A stretch of 64,000 bases of DNA from Vibrio sp. JC009 (GCF_029016485.1 NZ_CP092106.1:2666001-2730000); one strand, 5' to 3'. Positions 15,812 through 25,891 are shown, counted from the first letter of the stretch. Numbers and translations: made by a program. Notes: generated by a model not told the origin, from the sequence alone.

Positions 15812-17272
15812 ATGTCTAAAAAAAGCAAGACTTTTTATAAAGATATGCGTCGTAAGGCGCAAGAATTTGAAAGTCGCGAAGAGTTTCTTAATCACGATCT
15901 GAAGATCATGAATTTCCGTCGCTGGGGTATCCACCTGCCCTCACGTGACTACAGTATCGAGATAGAAGACTGGGTGCCAGCCCTGGCTGCAACCATTGGT
16001 AAAGTTGTGATGGTAACCGCTATGGTTGCCGTATTTGCTGCGCAGTTTGGTCTGTCGCCTGAATTTGTAGCAGAAAACGTACGTTATGAGCTGCTTATTG
16101 CCGGCGCTCTGTTTGTAATTCTGTTCTCTGCAATCTTAAACCCTAACTCAAACCTGGCCGGTACCCACGGGCCAATGATACCGCTTATACCACTTATCGC
16201 CGCAGCGGGCGGACACCCGCTGGCACTAGGGATAATGGTATGTGCATTCGGTTTAATTCTGGCTTATACCAAGGGCGGCTCTAAACTGATGACACTGACC
16301 GGGGTCGGTGTACGTGGCGGCCTGCTTATCTATCTGGGTGCGGTTGGTCTGATCGGTCAGATCAATAAGACCGAAGCCTGGGCAGCAAGCACTGATCAGG
16401 GTTATATCTCATTTGCGGTCATCGGCATCACAGTGATGGTTTACGCTTATCTGGCGAAAATCAATAAACGCTGGATCGCGATTCCGCTCTGTTCTCTGAT
16501 TGCAGGTATTGTTGCCTACGTTCTGGGTGCTGAGTTTGCCTTTACAACAGAACCAGGTCTGCCTCACTTCAGCCCATTCTACTGGTGGGGTGAAGATACA
16601 GGCTGGCAGTTGGGCTGGCCAAATCTGGAACACTTTATTGCAGTAACACCATTCGCAATCCTGGCGGTTGCTATGTGGTCTCCGGACTACCTTGGTCACC
16701 GCGTATTCCAGGAGCTTAACTACCCGAAAGACGCTAAAGGCGTACTGATGGATGTGGATGACACCATGATGGTTGCATCTGTTCGTCAGGGTGTAGGTTC
16801 ACTTCTTGGTGGTGGTAACCTTGCCTCTTCATGGGGTACCTACATGATTCCTGCAGCAATCGCTAAGCGTCCGATTCCGGGCGGTGCACTACTGACTGGT
16901 CTTATGTGTATCGCAGCAGCGGTAATCGGCTACCCGATGGATCTGGCAATGTGGGAGCCGGTTCTGCGTGTTGCTCTGATCGTTGGTGTGTTCCTGCCAC
17001 TGCTTGAAGCGGGTATGCAGATGATCCACAAGCACAAAGACTCTCTGAGTGCGGGTATCTGTATCTTTGCGTGTGCTTTCGTTAACCCTGTATTTGGCTG
17101 GGCAACGACTATGCTGCTGGACAACATGGGCCTTATCGGTGACCACGAGCGTGCTAAAGAACTGTCAGCTAAAGACAAGTACCTGATCCCGGGTGCGGCG
17201 TTTATTATCTGTGTTGGTTCACTGGCAGTTGTTGGTCAGCTACCGGGTATCCCTGCTCTGATTGGTGGTTAA
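15812..17272 (+). CDS. DUF3360 family membrane permease
   Basis: A 486-residue protein with roughly 11-13 hydrophobic helices and motifs such as NLAGTHGPMIPLIPLIAAAG and VRQGVGSLLGGGNLASSWG. These recall the anion/nucleobase permease superfamily (SulP, UraA/NCS2, benzoate carriers), in which the GTHGP-type loop lines the substrate site. I recognise it as the DUF3360 family, common in vibrios, with no substrate known to me. AGGA lies eight bases before the ATG. It is divergent from the Cache-PAS-DUF294 sensor, which may control it or respond to the same compound. It ends in a strong terminator. Confidence 0.8.
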   Translation: MSKKSKTFYKDMRRKAQEFESREEFLNHDLKIMNFRRWGIHLPSRDYSIEIEDWVPALAATIGKVVMVTAMVAVFAAQFGLSPEFVAENVRYELLIAGALFVILFSAILNPNSNLAGTHGPMIPLIPLIAAAGGHPLALGIMVCAFGLILAYTKGGSKLMTLTGVGVRGGLLIYLGAVGLIGQINKTEAWAASTDQGYISFAVIGITVMVYAYLAKINKRWIAIPLCSLIAGIVAYVLGAEFAFTTEPGLPHFSPFYWWGEDTGWQLGWPNLEHFIAVTPFAILAVAMWSPDYLGHRVFQELNYPKDAKGVLMDVDDTMMVASVRQGVGSLLGGGNLASSWGTYMIPAAIAKRPIPGGALLTGLMCIAAAVIGYPMDLAMWEPVLRVALIVGVFLPLLEAGMQMIHKHKDSLSAGICIFACAFVNPVFGWATTMLLDNMGLIGDHERAKELSAKDKYLIPGAAFIICVGSLAVVGQLPGIPALIGG

Positions 17273-17298
17273 TCAGTTCAGGTTATCTGATACGAAAA

Positions 17299-17324
17299 AA
17301 CCAGCCGAAAGGCTGGTTTTTTTA
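17299..17324. terminator. Convergent terminator between DUF3360 gene and guaA
   Basis: Stem AACCAGCC / GGCTGGTT with a GAAA tetraloop, A-run before and T-run after. A classic bidirectional intrinsic terminator. Confidence 0.92.
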
Positions 17325-17344
17325 TGCAAGCTTGAAGCTCTAAC

Positions 17345-18925
17345 TTATTCCCACTCGATAGTCGCTGGTGGCTTACCAGAGATATCGTAAACAACACGTG
17401 AGATACCGTTAACTTCGTTGATGATACGGTTAGAAACCTTACCAAGGAAGTCGTATGGCAGATGCGCCCAGTGCGCTGTCATAAAGTCGATGGTCTCAAC
17501 AGCACGCAGAGAAACAACCCAGTCGTACTTACGACCATCGCCCATAACACCTACAGAGCGAACCGGCAAGAATACGGTGAATGCCTGAGATACCTTGTGG
17601 TAAAGATCTGCATTGTGCAGCTCTTCAATGAAGATAGCGTCCGCACGGCGAAGCAGGTCACAGTACTCTTTCTTGATCTCGCCAAGAACACGTACACCCA
17701 GACCAGGCCCAGGGAACGGGTGACGGTAAAGCATATTGTACGGAAGACCCAGCTCAAGACCGATCTTACGAACTTCATCTTTAAACAGTTCACGAAGTGG
17801 TTCAACAAGACCCATTTCCATATCTTCCGGCAGGCCGCCTACGTTATGGTGAGACTTGATTACGTGCGCCTTACCAGTCTTAGAAGCCGCTGATTCGATA
17901 ACGTCAGGGTAGATAGTGCCCTGAGCAAGCCATTTAGCGTTTTGCAGTTTCTTCGACTCTTCATCGAATACTTCTACAAACACGTGACCGATGATCTTAC
18001 GCTTCTTCTCAGGATCCGCTTCACCTTCAAGTGCTTTCAGGAAACGCTCTTCAGCATCAATATGAACAATGTTCAGACCGAAGTGGTCACCGAACATCTC
18101 CATAACCTGCTTGCCTTCATCAAGACGCAGCAGACCGTTGTCTACGAATACACAAGTCAGCTTGTCACCGATTGCGCGCTGAACCAGCATAGCAACAACA
18201 GATGAGTCAACACCGCCAGACAGGCCAAGGATAACTTCGTCATCACCTACCTGCTCTTTAATACGGGCAACCGCATCGTCAATGATTGACTGAGAAGTCC
18301 ATAGCTTTTCACAGCCACAGATATTCAGAACAAAGTTTTCCAGCATACGCATGCCCTGACGGGTGTGCGTTACTTCTGGGTGGAACTGAACGCCGTAGAA
18401 GCGTTTCTCTTCATTAGCCATTGCAGCGAAAGGACAGCTGTCAGTTTCTGCAACTTTTACAAAATCAGAAGGGATAGCAACCACTTTGTCACCGTGGCTC
18501 ATCCAAACATCCAGAAGCGCATTACCGTCTTCTGCGATTGCGTCTTCAATGTTCTTAAACAGTTCACACTGCTCAATCACTTCTACCTGAGCGTAACCAA
18601 ATTCACGCTTGTCTGTTGCCGCTTCAACTTTACCGCCAAGCTGCTCAGACATGGTCTGCATACCGTAGCAAACACCAAATACAGGAACACCTGCGTTGAA
18701 AACATACTCAGGAGCACGTGGAGAGTTATCTTCCGTTACACTTTCCGGACCACCAGAAAGGATAATACCGTTAGGATTGAATTCACGGATATCCGCTTCA
18801 TCAACATCCCAGCTCCAAAGTTCACAGTAAACACCGATCTCACGAATACGGCGGGCAATAAGCTGCGTGTACTGAGAGCCAAAATCTAAGATAAGAATTC
18901 GTTGGTCATGAATGTTCTTTGTCAT
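17345..18925 (-). CDS. guaA: GMP synthase (glutamine-hydrolysing)
   Basis: Converts XMP to GMP with ATP and glutamine. The 526 residues include the N-terminal class I amidotransferase domain ([18 protein letters not shown]; nucleophile Cys in GVCYGMQ; catalytic His/Glu in QFHPEVTHT), the ATP-pyrophosphatase P-loop [11 protein letters not shown], and the C-terminal dimerisation domain ending PPATIEWE. Length and termini match the E. coli enzyme. It lies 119 bases downstream of guaB on the same strand, the usual guaBA arrangement, although an inverted repeat occupies the space between them. Confidence 0.98.
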   Translation of the reverse strand: MTKNIHDQRILILDFGSQYTQLIARRIREIGVYCELWSWDVDEADIREFNPNGIILSGGPESVTEDNSPRAPEYVFNAGVPVFGVCYGMQTMSEQLGGKVEAATDKREFGYAQVEVIEQCELFKNIEDAIAEDGNALLDVWMSHGDKVVAIPSDFVKVAETDSCPFAAMANEEKRFYGVQFHPEVTHTRQGMRMLENFVLNICGCEKLWTSQSIIDDAVARIKEQVGDDEVILGLSGGVDSSVVAMLVQRAIGDKLTCVFVDNGLLRLDEGKQVMEMFGDHFGLNIVHIDAEERFLKALEGEADPEKKRKIIGHVFVEVFDEESKKLQNAKWLAQGTIYPDVIESAASKTGKAHVIKSHHNVGGLPEDMEMGLVEPLRELFKDEVRKIGLELGLPYNMLYRHPFPGPGLGVRVLGEIKKEYCDLLRRADAIFIEELHNADLYHKVSQAFTVFLPVRSVGVMGDGRKYDWVVSLRAVETIDFMTAHWAHLPYDFLGKVSNRIINEVNGISRVVYDISGKPPATIEWE

Positions 18926-18949
18926 TTTCTATTCCCGAAAAATGCTTTT

Positions 18950-19034
18950 TGCTCCTCCCCTTTTAAGGAGAGGCTGGGAGGGGTTAGCTCAGAAAACTTA
19001 ACCCCCTCTGATTCCCCCTTTAAAAAGGAGGAGA
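18950..19034. repeat. 85-bp imperfect palindrome between guaB and guaA
   Basis: Arms TCCTCCCCTTTTAAGGAG... and ...CCCCTTTAAAAAGGAGGA fold back on each other around GGGAGGGGTTA / TAACCCCCTC. It shares the GGGAGGGGTT and AACCCCCTC cores with the MITEs at 22274 and 47586, but lacks their Tn5-like ends. It would form a stable hairpin in the guaBA transcript and could reduce guaA expression. Confidence 0.65.
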
Positions 19035-19044
19035 ACCGAAAACC

Positions 19045-20511
19045 TTAGTTACCTAGACGGTAGTTAGGCGCTTCCTTAGTGATCTGTACGTCATGTACGT
19101 GCGACTCTTTCATACCCGCACCAGAAATACGTACAAACTCAGCTTTAGTGCGCATATCTTCGATAGTCGCGCTGCCAGTCAGACCCATTGAAGAGCGAAG
19201 ACCACCCATCTGCTGGTGAACGATCTCTTTCAGGCGGCCTTTGTATGCGATACGGCCTTCGATACCTTCAGGAACCAGCTTGTCTGCTGCATTATCAGTC
19301 TGGAAGTAACGGTCAGAAGAACCCTGAGACATAGCGCCAAGCGAGCCCATACCACGGTAAGCTTTGTAAGAACGGCCCTGGTAAAGAATAACTTCACCCG
19401 GCGCTTCTTCAGTACCGGCAAACATTGAACCAACCATTACACAAGATGCACCAGCAACGATGGCTTTACAGATATCACCAGAGAAACGGATACCGCCGTC
19501 AGCAATAACCGGAATACCGTACTGTGCAGCAACTTCTGCAGCGTCAGAGATAGCGGTAACCTGAGGAACACCAACACCGGTTACGATACGGGTGGTACAG
19601 ATAGAGCCAGGGCCGATACCAACTTTAACAGCGCTTACGCCAGCTTCTATAAGAGCAAGAGCACCAGCACCTGTTGCTACGTTACCACCGATGATATCCA
19701 GATCAGGATACGCTTCACGGGTTTCACGGATACGGTTTAGTACACCTTCAGAGTGACCGTGAGAAGAGTCGATAAGCAGAACGTCAACGCCCGCTTCAAC
19801 AAGAGCAGCAACACGCTCTTCGTTACCAGCACCTGCACCAACAGCAGCACCTACGCGAAGACGGCCTAGCTCATCTTTACATGCGTTTGGTTTTTTCTCT
19901 GCTTTGTGGAAATCTTTCGCTGTGATCATACCCGTTAGCTGGAAATCATCGTTTACTACAAGAACTTTCTCAACACGAGCTTCGTGCATCTTCTCTTGAA
20001 CTTCTTCACGAGATGCACCTTCTTTAACAGTTGCAAGACGCTCTTTCGGAGTCATTACCTTATCTACTGTTTTGCTCAGGTCAGTTACAAAACGAACGTC
20101 ACGACCAGTAATGATACCAACCAGTTCATTGTTATCAGCAACTACAGGGTAACCTGCAAAGCCATTTTTCTCTGTAAGCTCAAGAACTTCAGCAATAGTG
20201 TTTGTTGGCTTAACGGTAACAGGGTGAGCAACCACACCTGCTTCGAAAATCTTAACCAGGCGAACTTGACGCGCCTGCTCTTCAATGGACATATTCTTAT
20301 GAATAAAACCAATGCCGCCTTCCTGGGCCAGAGCGATTGCAAGACGTGCTTCCGTAACAGTATCCATCGAAGCTGAAAGCATCGGGATATTCAAAGTGAT
20401 GTTTTTAGTCAGGCGGGTGCGAAGATCCGCTGTATTAGGAAGAACGGTAGAGTGTGCAGGGACTAGCAGAACGTCATCAAACGTTAGTGCTTCTTTTGCG
20501 ATTCGTAGCAT
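19045..20511 (-). CDS. guaB: IMP dehydrogenase
   Basis: NAD-dependent oxidation of IMP to XMP, the committed step of guanine nucleotide synthesis. The 488 residues show the TIM barrel interrupted by a CBS pair (about 95-200), the catalytic-loop Cys in [18 protein letters not shown], the flap [10 protein letters not shown], and the start [19 protein letters not shown]. The ATG at 20511 gives exactly the family length; an in-frame TTG 15 bases upstream is unlikely. It is divergent from xseA across a 260-base gap that holds a long hairpin and a PurR-like site. Confidence 0.98.
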   Translation of the reverse strand: MLRIAKEALTFDDVLLVPAHSTVLPNTADLRTRLTKNITLNIPMLSASMDTVTEARLAIALAQEGGIGFIHKNMSIEEQARQVRLVKIFEAGVVAHPVTVKPTNTIAEVLELTEKNGFAGYPVVADNNELVGIITGRDVRFVTDLSKTVDKVMTPKERLATVKEGASREEVQEKMHEARVEKVLVVNDDFQLTGMITAKDFHKAEKKPNACKDELGRLRVGAAVGAGAGNEERVAALVEAGVDVLLIDSSHGHSEGVLNRIRETREAYPDLDIIGGNVATGAGALALIEAGVSAVKVGIGPGSICTTRIVTGVGVPQVTAISDAAEVAAQYGIPVIADGGIRFSGDICKAIVAGASCVMVGSMFAGTEEAPGEVILYQGRSYKAYRGMGSLGAMSQGSSDRYFQTDNAADKLVPEGIEGRIAYKGRLKEIVHQQMGGLRSSMGLTGSATIEDMRTKAEFVRISGAGMKESHVHDVQITKEAPNYRLGN

Positions 20512-20590
20512 TGCAATATCTCTCAAAAAAAGGTTAAAGACTTAAATAACTTCCTCTGTCGTTTCGCATAACAGAGGATATATAAATAAC

Positions 20591-20632
20591 AACTCCACTA
20601 AAAATCCTGACTTCAGGATGCTTAGTGGAGTT
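20591..20632. other. 42-bp nested hairpin in the guaB leader
   Basis: Outer arms AACTCCACTAA / TTAGTGGAGTT enclose inner arms ATCCTGA / TCAGGAT. The structure is almost perfectly self-complementary and lies about 80 bases upstream of guaB. No T-run follows toward guaB. It could be an mRNA leader structure or a small inserted repeat. Confidence 0.6.
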
Positions 20633-20667
20633 GTCATCTGTGATATTGCAGACGGATTATACGCAGA

Positions 20668-20683
20668 ACGCAATCGATTAGCC
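20668..20683. promoter_or_regulatory. PurR-like operator in the guaB-xseA gap
   Basis: ACGCAATCGATTAGCC keeps the AnGCAA-n-CG-n-TT core of the PurR box (about 8 of 12 defined positions). guaBA is a known PurR target in enterics, so the position is sensible. The match is imperfect. Confidence 0.4.
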
Positions 20684-20772
20684 ACTCATTTTTTTAATTT
20701 TTATTTGCATTCCACCCCTTGATATGTATTATATTGCCGCTAATTCCTATACTCACGTCCTGTGGTATCCAA

Positions 20773-22119
20773 GTGTCCTTTCGAGATCAAGTCCTTAGCA
20801 AAAACAAAAACATTTTTACTGTCTCGCGTTTAAATGCCGAAGTTCGTCTGCTTCTTGAAAACGAAATGGGCATTGTCTGGCTGGTTGGTGAAATATCTAA
20901 CTTTTCTGCACCGGTTTCCGGCCACTGGTACTTCTCTCTTAAAGATTCCCGCGCTCAGGTTAAGTGCGCTATGTTCAGAGGGAACAACCGCCGCGTTACC
21001 TTTAAGCCTGTAAACGGTAATCAGGTACTGGTTAAAGCCCGCCTTTCACTCTATGAACCGCGTGGTGACTATCAGCTTATCGTTGAAAGCATGCAGCCCG
21101 AAGGTGATGGCCGTCTTCAGCAGGAGTTTGAAAAGCTGAAAATGCAGCTGGCCGCTGAGGGGCTTTTTGCTCAGTCACAAAAACAGATACTGCCTGAACA
21201 CCCAAAATGCGTGGGTGTGGTCACTTCTAAAACCGGTGCTGCGCTGTTTGATATTCTGGATGTGCTTAAAAGGCGCGATCCAACCCTTCCGGTTATTGTC
21301 TATCCAACCATGGTTCAGGGTGAAGAAGCGGCTATTCAGATTGCTCAGGCGATTGGCTGTGCAAACAGTCGTAATGAATGTGATGTTCTGATCGTCGGAC
21401 GTGGTGGTGGCTCGCTGGAAGACCTCTGGTGCTTTAACAATGAAATCCTTGCCAGAACCATAGCTTCTAGCCAGATTCCGATTATCAGTGCAGTGGGGCA
21501 TGAAATTGATGTCACTATTGCTGATTTTGTTGCCGATGTAAGAGCACCAACTCCTTCTGCTGCTGCTGAGCTGGTCAGCCGGGATCAGAGCCATAAGGTG
21601 CAGGCTCTGGCCTCCAGAGTGGCAAAGCTTAATCATGGAATAAAAAGCTACCTTTCAGAGCAGCAGTTTGTTGTTCAGAGACTGACTCATAAGCTGGAAA
21701 AACAGCATCCGACCTATCGCCTTGAAAAGCAGAGCCAACAACTGGATGATCTGGAGTTCAGGCTTCGTAATGCGGTGGAGTCACGTATCCGTTCTGAGCG
21801 CAGTAAATTAAACGCCCTGAGCCACAAGCTGGATCTGAACTCTCCTCAGAAACTTCTCAGTAGTCAGAAATATCAGCTACTTCAGTCTCAGCAAAGGCTG
21901 ACAGACGCTATGGAGAAAAAGCTGCTGAAAACCCGCCACGCACTTGCAATGGCAGCCGAAAAGCTTGAAACCGTAAGCCCGCTGGCGACGCTTAAACGTG
22001 GTTACTCCATCACTAAAACAGAAGATGGCAAAGTGATTACCAAAGCCTCAGATACGAAAAAGGGTGATCTGTTGATCACCCAGTTAGCTGACGGGGAAGT
22101 TCGTTCTACTGTGAGCTGA
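20773..22119 (+). CDS. xseA: Exodeoxyribonuclease VII large subunit
   Basis: Catalytic subunit of exonuclease VII, which degrades single-stranded DNA with XseB. The N-terminal OB-fold ([38 protein letters not shown]) is followed by the catalytic domain with [14 protein letters not shown] and [28 protein letters not shown], a long coiled coil, and the C-terminal [14 protein letters not shown] chose the GTG at 20773 (448 residues, the Vibrio length) because conserved sequence begins about ten residues later. An upstream in-frame ATG at 20719 would add non-family residues. No clear Shine-Dalgarno supports either start. Confidence 0.95.
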   Translation: MSFRDQVLSKNKNIFTVSRLNAEVRLLLENEMGIVWLVGEISNFSAPVSGHWYFSLKDSRAQVKCAMFRGNNRRVTFKPVNGNQVLVKARLSLYEPRGDYQLIVESMQPEGDGRLQQEFEKLKMQLAAEGLFAQSQKQILPEHPKCVGVVTSKTGAALFDILDVLKRRDPTLPVIVYPTMVQGEEAAIQIAQAIGCANSRNECDVLIVGRGGGSLEDLWCFNNEILARTIASSQIPIISAVGHEIDVTIADFVADVRAPTPSAAAELVSRDQSHKVQALASRVAKLNHGIKSYLSEQQFVVQRLTHKLEKQHPTYRLEKQSQQLDDLEFRLRNAVESRIRSERSKLNALSHKLDLNSPQKLLSSQKYQLLQSQQRLTDAMEKKLLKTRHALAMAAEKLETVSPLATLKRGYSITKTEDGKVITKASDTKKGDLLITQLADGEVRSTVS

Positions 22120-22135
22120 CAGTTGATCGTACTAT

Positions 22136-22239
22136 GAACATCCGGTTGTTATTCCGTAAAAACGCCGCAAGTACGTCCATGTAGGCTCCAACTTTTCTTC
22201 CCTGAAAAGTAGGTTTTACTCCACAACAACCGGATATTC
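22136..22239. repeat. Structured repeat with locus-specific outer stem, copy 1
   Basis: Arms GAACATCCGGTTGTT and AACAACCGGATATTC (one mismatch) enclose a conserved core: CCGTAAAAACGC, a hairpin with loop around TCCATG, a hairpin ACTTTTC-TTCCC-GAAAAGT, then GGTTTTACTCC. Copy 2 at 47451 keeps the core but has a different, equally self-complementary outer stem, and stem changes are compensated. It lies just after xseA. Confidence 0.8.
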
Positions 22240-22273
22240 ATGCAAGCTCCTCAGATCGCTGAACGCCAATAAT

Positions 22274-22534
22274 CTGCTTCTTATACACAAATGCTAAAGT
22301 GGCCAGAGAACGGTTCTCCCCCTTGAGCGAAAAGCCTAACTGGTTGATAAAGCCAATAGAAGGGGGAGTTAGAGGGGGTTGGTTATGCCATGCATGGTTA
22401 AACCACCAAAACTTAAACCCATGAGAAACAACCCCTCCCAGCCTCCCCTTCGATGTTACTTCCTCGAAAAACCGACCTTTCGAGACTAAGGGGAGGAGCA
22501 CCTTTGTCCCCAGTAACTTGTGTACAAGAGTCAG
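22274..22534 (-). mobile_element. MITE with Tn5/IS50-like ends, copy 1
   Basis: A 261-bp element. The right end reads CTGACTCTTGTACACAAGT on the minus strand (18/19 to the Tn5 outside end) and the left end CTGCTTCTTATACACAAAT (16/19). The interior is clearly homologous to copy 2 (47586-47848) in inverted orientation, sharing GGGAGGGGTTG, TGGTTTAACCATGCATGGC and AACCCCCTCTAACTCCCCC. No clear target duplication is seen here. It encodes no transposase; the open frames inside are by-products. Confidence 0.8.
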
Positions 22535-22544
22535 GCCGCTCTCT

Positions 22545-22772
22545 TTAAATCACCTGAAACTCATATCTCACACGGCTCTTAGACTTCTGCTCATTACAGC
22601 TATTACAGAAGTAACTCACCGCACCACAAGCCTGAAGCTTTTCCAGTTCCGCGTCGCAGTCAGGGCAGAAAGCGATCTTTTTATAGTTCACCGCGCAATC
22701 TTCACACCTGAACGAACTGCCATCCCATTCAAGCTCTTTCTCACATGTTGGACATAGGTTTTGATTCGACAT
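22545..22772 (-). CDS. yfgJ: YfgJ-like zinc-ribbon protein
   Basis: A 75-residue protein with three CxxC knuckles (CPTC, CEDC, CPDC) and a fourth CNSC, plus the conserved segment LQACGAVSYFCNSC. This matches the YfgJ zinc-ribbon family (double zinc ribbon, PF07191). Its position between xseA and der is the same as in E. coli. Function is unknown; structure suggests two bound zinc ions. The MITE ends ten bases past the stop codon. Confidence 0.88.
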   Translation of the reverse strand: MSNQNLCPTCEKELEWDGSSFRCEDCAVNYKKIAFCPDCDAELEKLQACGAVSYFCNSCNEQKSKSRVRYEFQVI

Positions 22773-23066
22773 TTAACTCACCATTTTAGATTTCTAATAC
22801 CAGATAGCTCTTTTGGTTTGCCATGATCTTTATAAGATCATCGGCAAAATCAATTTTGATCAGCGATCTGCCTCATTAAGAACATTTATATAACCACACC
22901 CCGAAAGCATAAGTTACATATCCTGTTTTTGCATTTCATACAGAATAAAACTTCATACGAACTTATAAAAACCTAAAGATCGAAGTTATTTATAAATAAG
23001 ATCGGTTTTCACCAAATTCAAAATCACTGAATTTGTAATTTATACGGTTTTTTATGCTTCCAAAAC
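22773..23066. other. Gap upstream of yfgJ with a perfect palindrome
   Basis: Contains ATGATCTT-TAT-AAGATCAT (22823-22841), a perfect inverted repeat about 50 bases before the yfgJ start, probably an operator in its promoter. The rest is AT-rich without gene signals. Confidence 0.45.
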
Positions 23067-23093
23067 AAAAATAGCGCCAAAGGCGCTATTTTT
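23067..23093 (-). terminator. Terminator after der
   Basis: Stem AAAAATAGCGCC / GGCGCTATTTTT with a 3-base loop, immediately past the der stop codon; ends the hisS-to-der transcript. Confidence 0.88.
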
Positions 23094-23098
23094 AACTG

Positions 23099-24586
23099 TT
23101 ACTTTTTACGGTTCTTAAGCATTCCCATCAGGCGCTTTTTCTTACGCTCCTGAGAAAGTGTCAGCTTACCGCCCTTGTTTTCATAAGGGTTCTCGCTACT
23201 CTGGAATTGAATGCGGATAGGTGTCCCCATAATTTCCAGTGAGCGGCGGTAGTAGTTCATCAGGTAGCGCTTGTAGGAATCAGGCAGCTCATTTACCTGG
23301 TTACCGTGGATAACTACAATTGGCGGGTTATAACCACCTGCGTGTGCGTATTTCAGCTTAACACGGCGGCCACGTACCAGCGGCGGCTGGTGATCGTCAG
23401 TTGCCATCTTCATAATACGGGTCAGAACAGAAGTACCTACGCGCGTCGTTGCCGACTTATAAGCTTCCTGTACAGACTCAAACAGGTGACCAACACCGGT
23501 TCCGTGCAGTGCAGAGATAAAGTGAATGCGGGCAAAGTCCACAAAGCCAAGACGACGGTCCAGCTCTTTCTTCACATACTCTTTTACTTCAGAATCAAGG
23601 CCATCCCACTTGTTTACGGCGATTACGATTGAACGGCCAGCGTTCAGAGCAAAGCCAAGCAGGCTCAGATCCTGATCAGAGATATTCTCACGCGCATCGA
23701 TAACAAGAAGAACAACGTTAGCATCTTCTACTGCTTTCAGCGTCTTAACGACAGAGAACTTCTCAACCGTTTCATTAATACGCTTACGACGGCGTACACC
23801 AGCAGTATCGATAAGCACGTACTCACGGCCATCACGCTCCATCGGAATATAGATAGAGTCACGGGTGGTGCCCGGCATGTCATATACCACAACACGCTCT
23901 TCACCAAGAATGCGGTTAGTCAGGGTAGATTTACCTACGTTCGGGCGACCGATAATTGCCAGCTTGATAGGCTGATCCTGCAAGCGGTTAAATTCAGCTT
24001 CAGCCTCTTCCTCGGTGTAATCCAGCTTCTCTTCTTCGGCATCTTCAAATCCGGTAAGATCTTCAATCTCACCTTTTGCCTGTTCAATCATCTCTTCCGC
24101 AAACGGGTTCAGAGCACGGTCGATAAGTGCGCCAACACCACGGCCATGAGCAGCAGCGATCTGATACATGTTATCCATACCCAGTTGCCAGAATTCAGCA
24201 CTTGCCGCATCAGCATCAATACCGTCAACCTTGTTCACCACAAGCATTGCAGGCTTTTCCAGCTTTCTCAGGTGCATAGCAATCGCTTCATCAGCGACGG
24301 TCAGACCGGCACGGCCGTCCACCATAAACAGAACCACATCAGCTTCATCGATCGCCGCCAGTGACTGCTCTGCCATTTTGGTTTCCACACCTTCTTCAGT
24401 GCCGTCGATACCGCCGGTATCAATTACAATGAACTCGTGTTCGCCCAGCTTCGCCTGACCGTATTTACGGTCGCGGGTTAAGCCGGGAAAGTCTGCTACC
24501 AGAGCGTCTCTGGTACGGGTCAGACGGTTAAACAGCGTTGATTTACCAACGTTAGGGCGTCCGACAAGTGCTACAACAGGAATCAT
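23099..24586 (-). CDS. der: Ribosome biogenesis GTPase Der (EngA)
   Basis: Essential double GTPase for 50S subunit assembly. The 495 residues show two G domains, each with a [10 protein letters not shown]-loop (residues ~8 and ~213), DTGG and DTAG G3 motifs, NKVD and NKWD G4 motifs, an acidic linker (about 165-200) between them, and the C-terminal KH-like domain. The Lys-rich tail ([14 protein letters not shown]) is typical of gammaproteobacterial Der. It lies downstream of bamB, with a hairpin between the two. Confidence 0.98.
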   Translation of the reverse strand: MIPVVALVGRPNVGKSTLFNRLTRTRDALVADFPGLTRDRKYGQAKLGEHEFIVIDTGGIDGTEEGVETKMAEQSLAAIDEADVVLFMVDGRAGLTVADEAIAMHLRKLEKPAMLVVNKVDGIDADAASAEFWQLGMDNMYQIAAAHGRGVGALIDRALNPFAEEMIEQAKGEIEDLTGFEDAEEEKLDYTEEEAEAEFNRLQDQPIKLAIIGRPNVGKSTLTNRILGEERVVVYDMPGTTRDSIYIPMERDGREYVLIDTAGVRRRKRINETVEKFSVVKTLKAVEDANVVLLVIDARENISDQDLSLLGFALNAGRSIVIAVNKWDGLDSEVKEYVKKELDRRLGFVDFARIHFISALHGTGVGHLFESVQEAYKSATTRVGTSVLTRIMKMATDDHQPPLVRGRRVKLKYAHAGGYNPPIVVIHGNQVNELPDSYKRYLMNYYRRSLEIMGTPIRIQFQSSENPYENKGGKLTLSQERKKKRLMGMLKNRKK

Positions 24587-24667
24587 AACAACCTCTAAAT
24601 TTTCAATGCCTCGGGAAGTTATAGGTAAATCCGCTTTTATTTACCTTTAGCTTCCAAAAATAAAATA

Positions 24668-24691
24668 GCCCCTGACCATCCAGTCAGGGGC
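24668..24691 (-). terminator. Hairpin terminator or attenuator between bamB and der
   Basis: GCCCCTGAC / GTCAGGGGC with a 6-base loop, followed on the minus strand by TATTTTATTTTT. It would terminate or attenuate transcription coming from bamB before der. Confidence 0.8.
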
Positions 24692-24733
24692 GCGAATCAT
24701 ATCACACTTTTTTGATCGTGTAGATCTTTCGTC

Positions 24734-25891
24734 TTAGTCGATCTTCAGCTTCTTCACATCACCATTTCTGGTAACAATAAGATAGCCTTCATCCAGCTGA
24801 ACAGGGCCTACAGCAAAACCGCTGCTGTTCACCATCTGCTGAGCAACAAACTCACCGGTAGTGCGATCAATCCAGTGCAGGTAACCTTCGCTGTCACCAA
24901 CAACCAGATAGCCGTCAATGATCTCAGGCGCGGTTAGCTGGCGGTACTCAAGTAAGTCGTTAGTCCAGATTTCTGTTCCGCTTCTGGCATCAACTGCTGC
25001 AAGGTGATCTTTATCCGTCAGCACATAAATTCTTACGCTGTCTGTCGCCATGTTGGATGCGGAAGAGTAGTTACGCTTCCATTTGGCTGATCCTGAGCGC
25101 AGGTCAATCGCAATAAGTTGTCCGTTAAAGCCAACCGTATAAAGCGTGCTGCCAAGAATGACAGGCGATGCATCTGAGTCAACCAGTCTGTCAATTTCAG
25201 TGGCACCTTTTGGTGTACCGACAGGCTGTTGCCAGATAAGCTGTCCGCGGCTGACGATAGCAGCAGCAAGACGACCGTTCGCCGTACCCCAGAAAATACC
25301 GCCGGAAGCGGTTGCCGGAGTACTGTCACCGCGTAGTGTCAGGTTTGGCACTTCAGTACTGATAGTCCATGCCTGTTCGCCCGTCTCAGCATCAAATGCC
25401 GTTAACATGCCTCTGGTGGTGTTGACGATAACATAGTTGCTGTCCGTTACCGGCTTAGCCAGAACCTCACCGGGTACCGGGCTGCGCCACAGCTCTTCAC
25501 CGGTTTCCTGATCAAGGGCGATAACCTCACCATTTTCAGAACCGATAAACAACTTACCGTAAGAAGCCGTTAAGCCACCAGACAGACGTGCTAACTCCTC
25601 GCCTTCCAGATCTGCTTCCCAGATAAGCTTACCGTTTTCCGGGTCCAGTGCCTTCACTCTACCGTCACGGCTGGCTACAAACACCTTTTCATACTCGAAT
25701 TCAGGTGCCAGTTTAGAGAAGTACTGACCAACACCGTTACCAACGGAAGCAGACCACACTTTATCCGGCGTAAACTCACTCTTAACCTGAGGAAGCGGTG
25801 CCATGATAATTGTGTCTTCTTCACTGGAACATCCGGCTAAACCAGCCATTACCAAAGAACCTAAAAGTACCCGGGTGAGAATCTTCTTCAT
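24734..25891 (-). CDS. bamB: Outer membrane protein assembly factor BamB
   Basis: Lipoprotein of the BAM complex that assembles beta-barrel outer-membrane proteins, acting with BamA. The signal peptide ends in lipobox LAGC (Cys near residue 21). The remaining 365 residues form an eight-bladed PQQ-type beta-propeller with repeated motifs such as ALDPENGKLIWEADL, ALDQETGEELWR and AIDLRSGSAKWK. Length (385) is normal. It is preceded by yfgM, 12 bases away. Confidence 0.97.
   Translation of the reverse strand: MKKILTRVLLGSLVMAGLAGCSSEEDTIIMAPLPQVKSEFTPDKVWSASVGNGVGQYFSKLAPEFEYEKVFVASRDGRVKALDPENGKLIWEADLEGEELARLSGGLTASYGKLFIGSENGEVIALDQETGEELWRSPVPGEVLAKPVTDSNYVIVNTTRGMLTAFDAETGEQAWTISTEVPNLTLRGDSTPATASGGIFWGTANGRLAAAIVSRGQLIWQQPVGTPKGATEIDRLVDSDASPVILGSTLYTVGFNGQLIAIDLRSGSAKWKRNYSSASNMATDSVRIYVLTDKDHLAAVDARSGTEIWTNDLLEYRQLTAPEIIDGYLVVGDSEGYLHWIDRTTGEFVAQQMVNSSGFAVGPVQLDEGYLIVTRNGDVKKLKID

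Noticed and set aside
17462-18889. Several long plus-strand frames antisense to guaA
   Set aside because: They are shadows of the well-conserved guaA coding strand.
22238-22501. Open frame of 87 codons within the first MITE
   Set aside because: Its coding matches the same strand region of the other MITE only because the DNA element is repeated; it spans the repeat ends and has no protein-like features.
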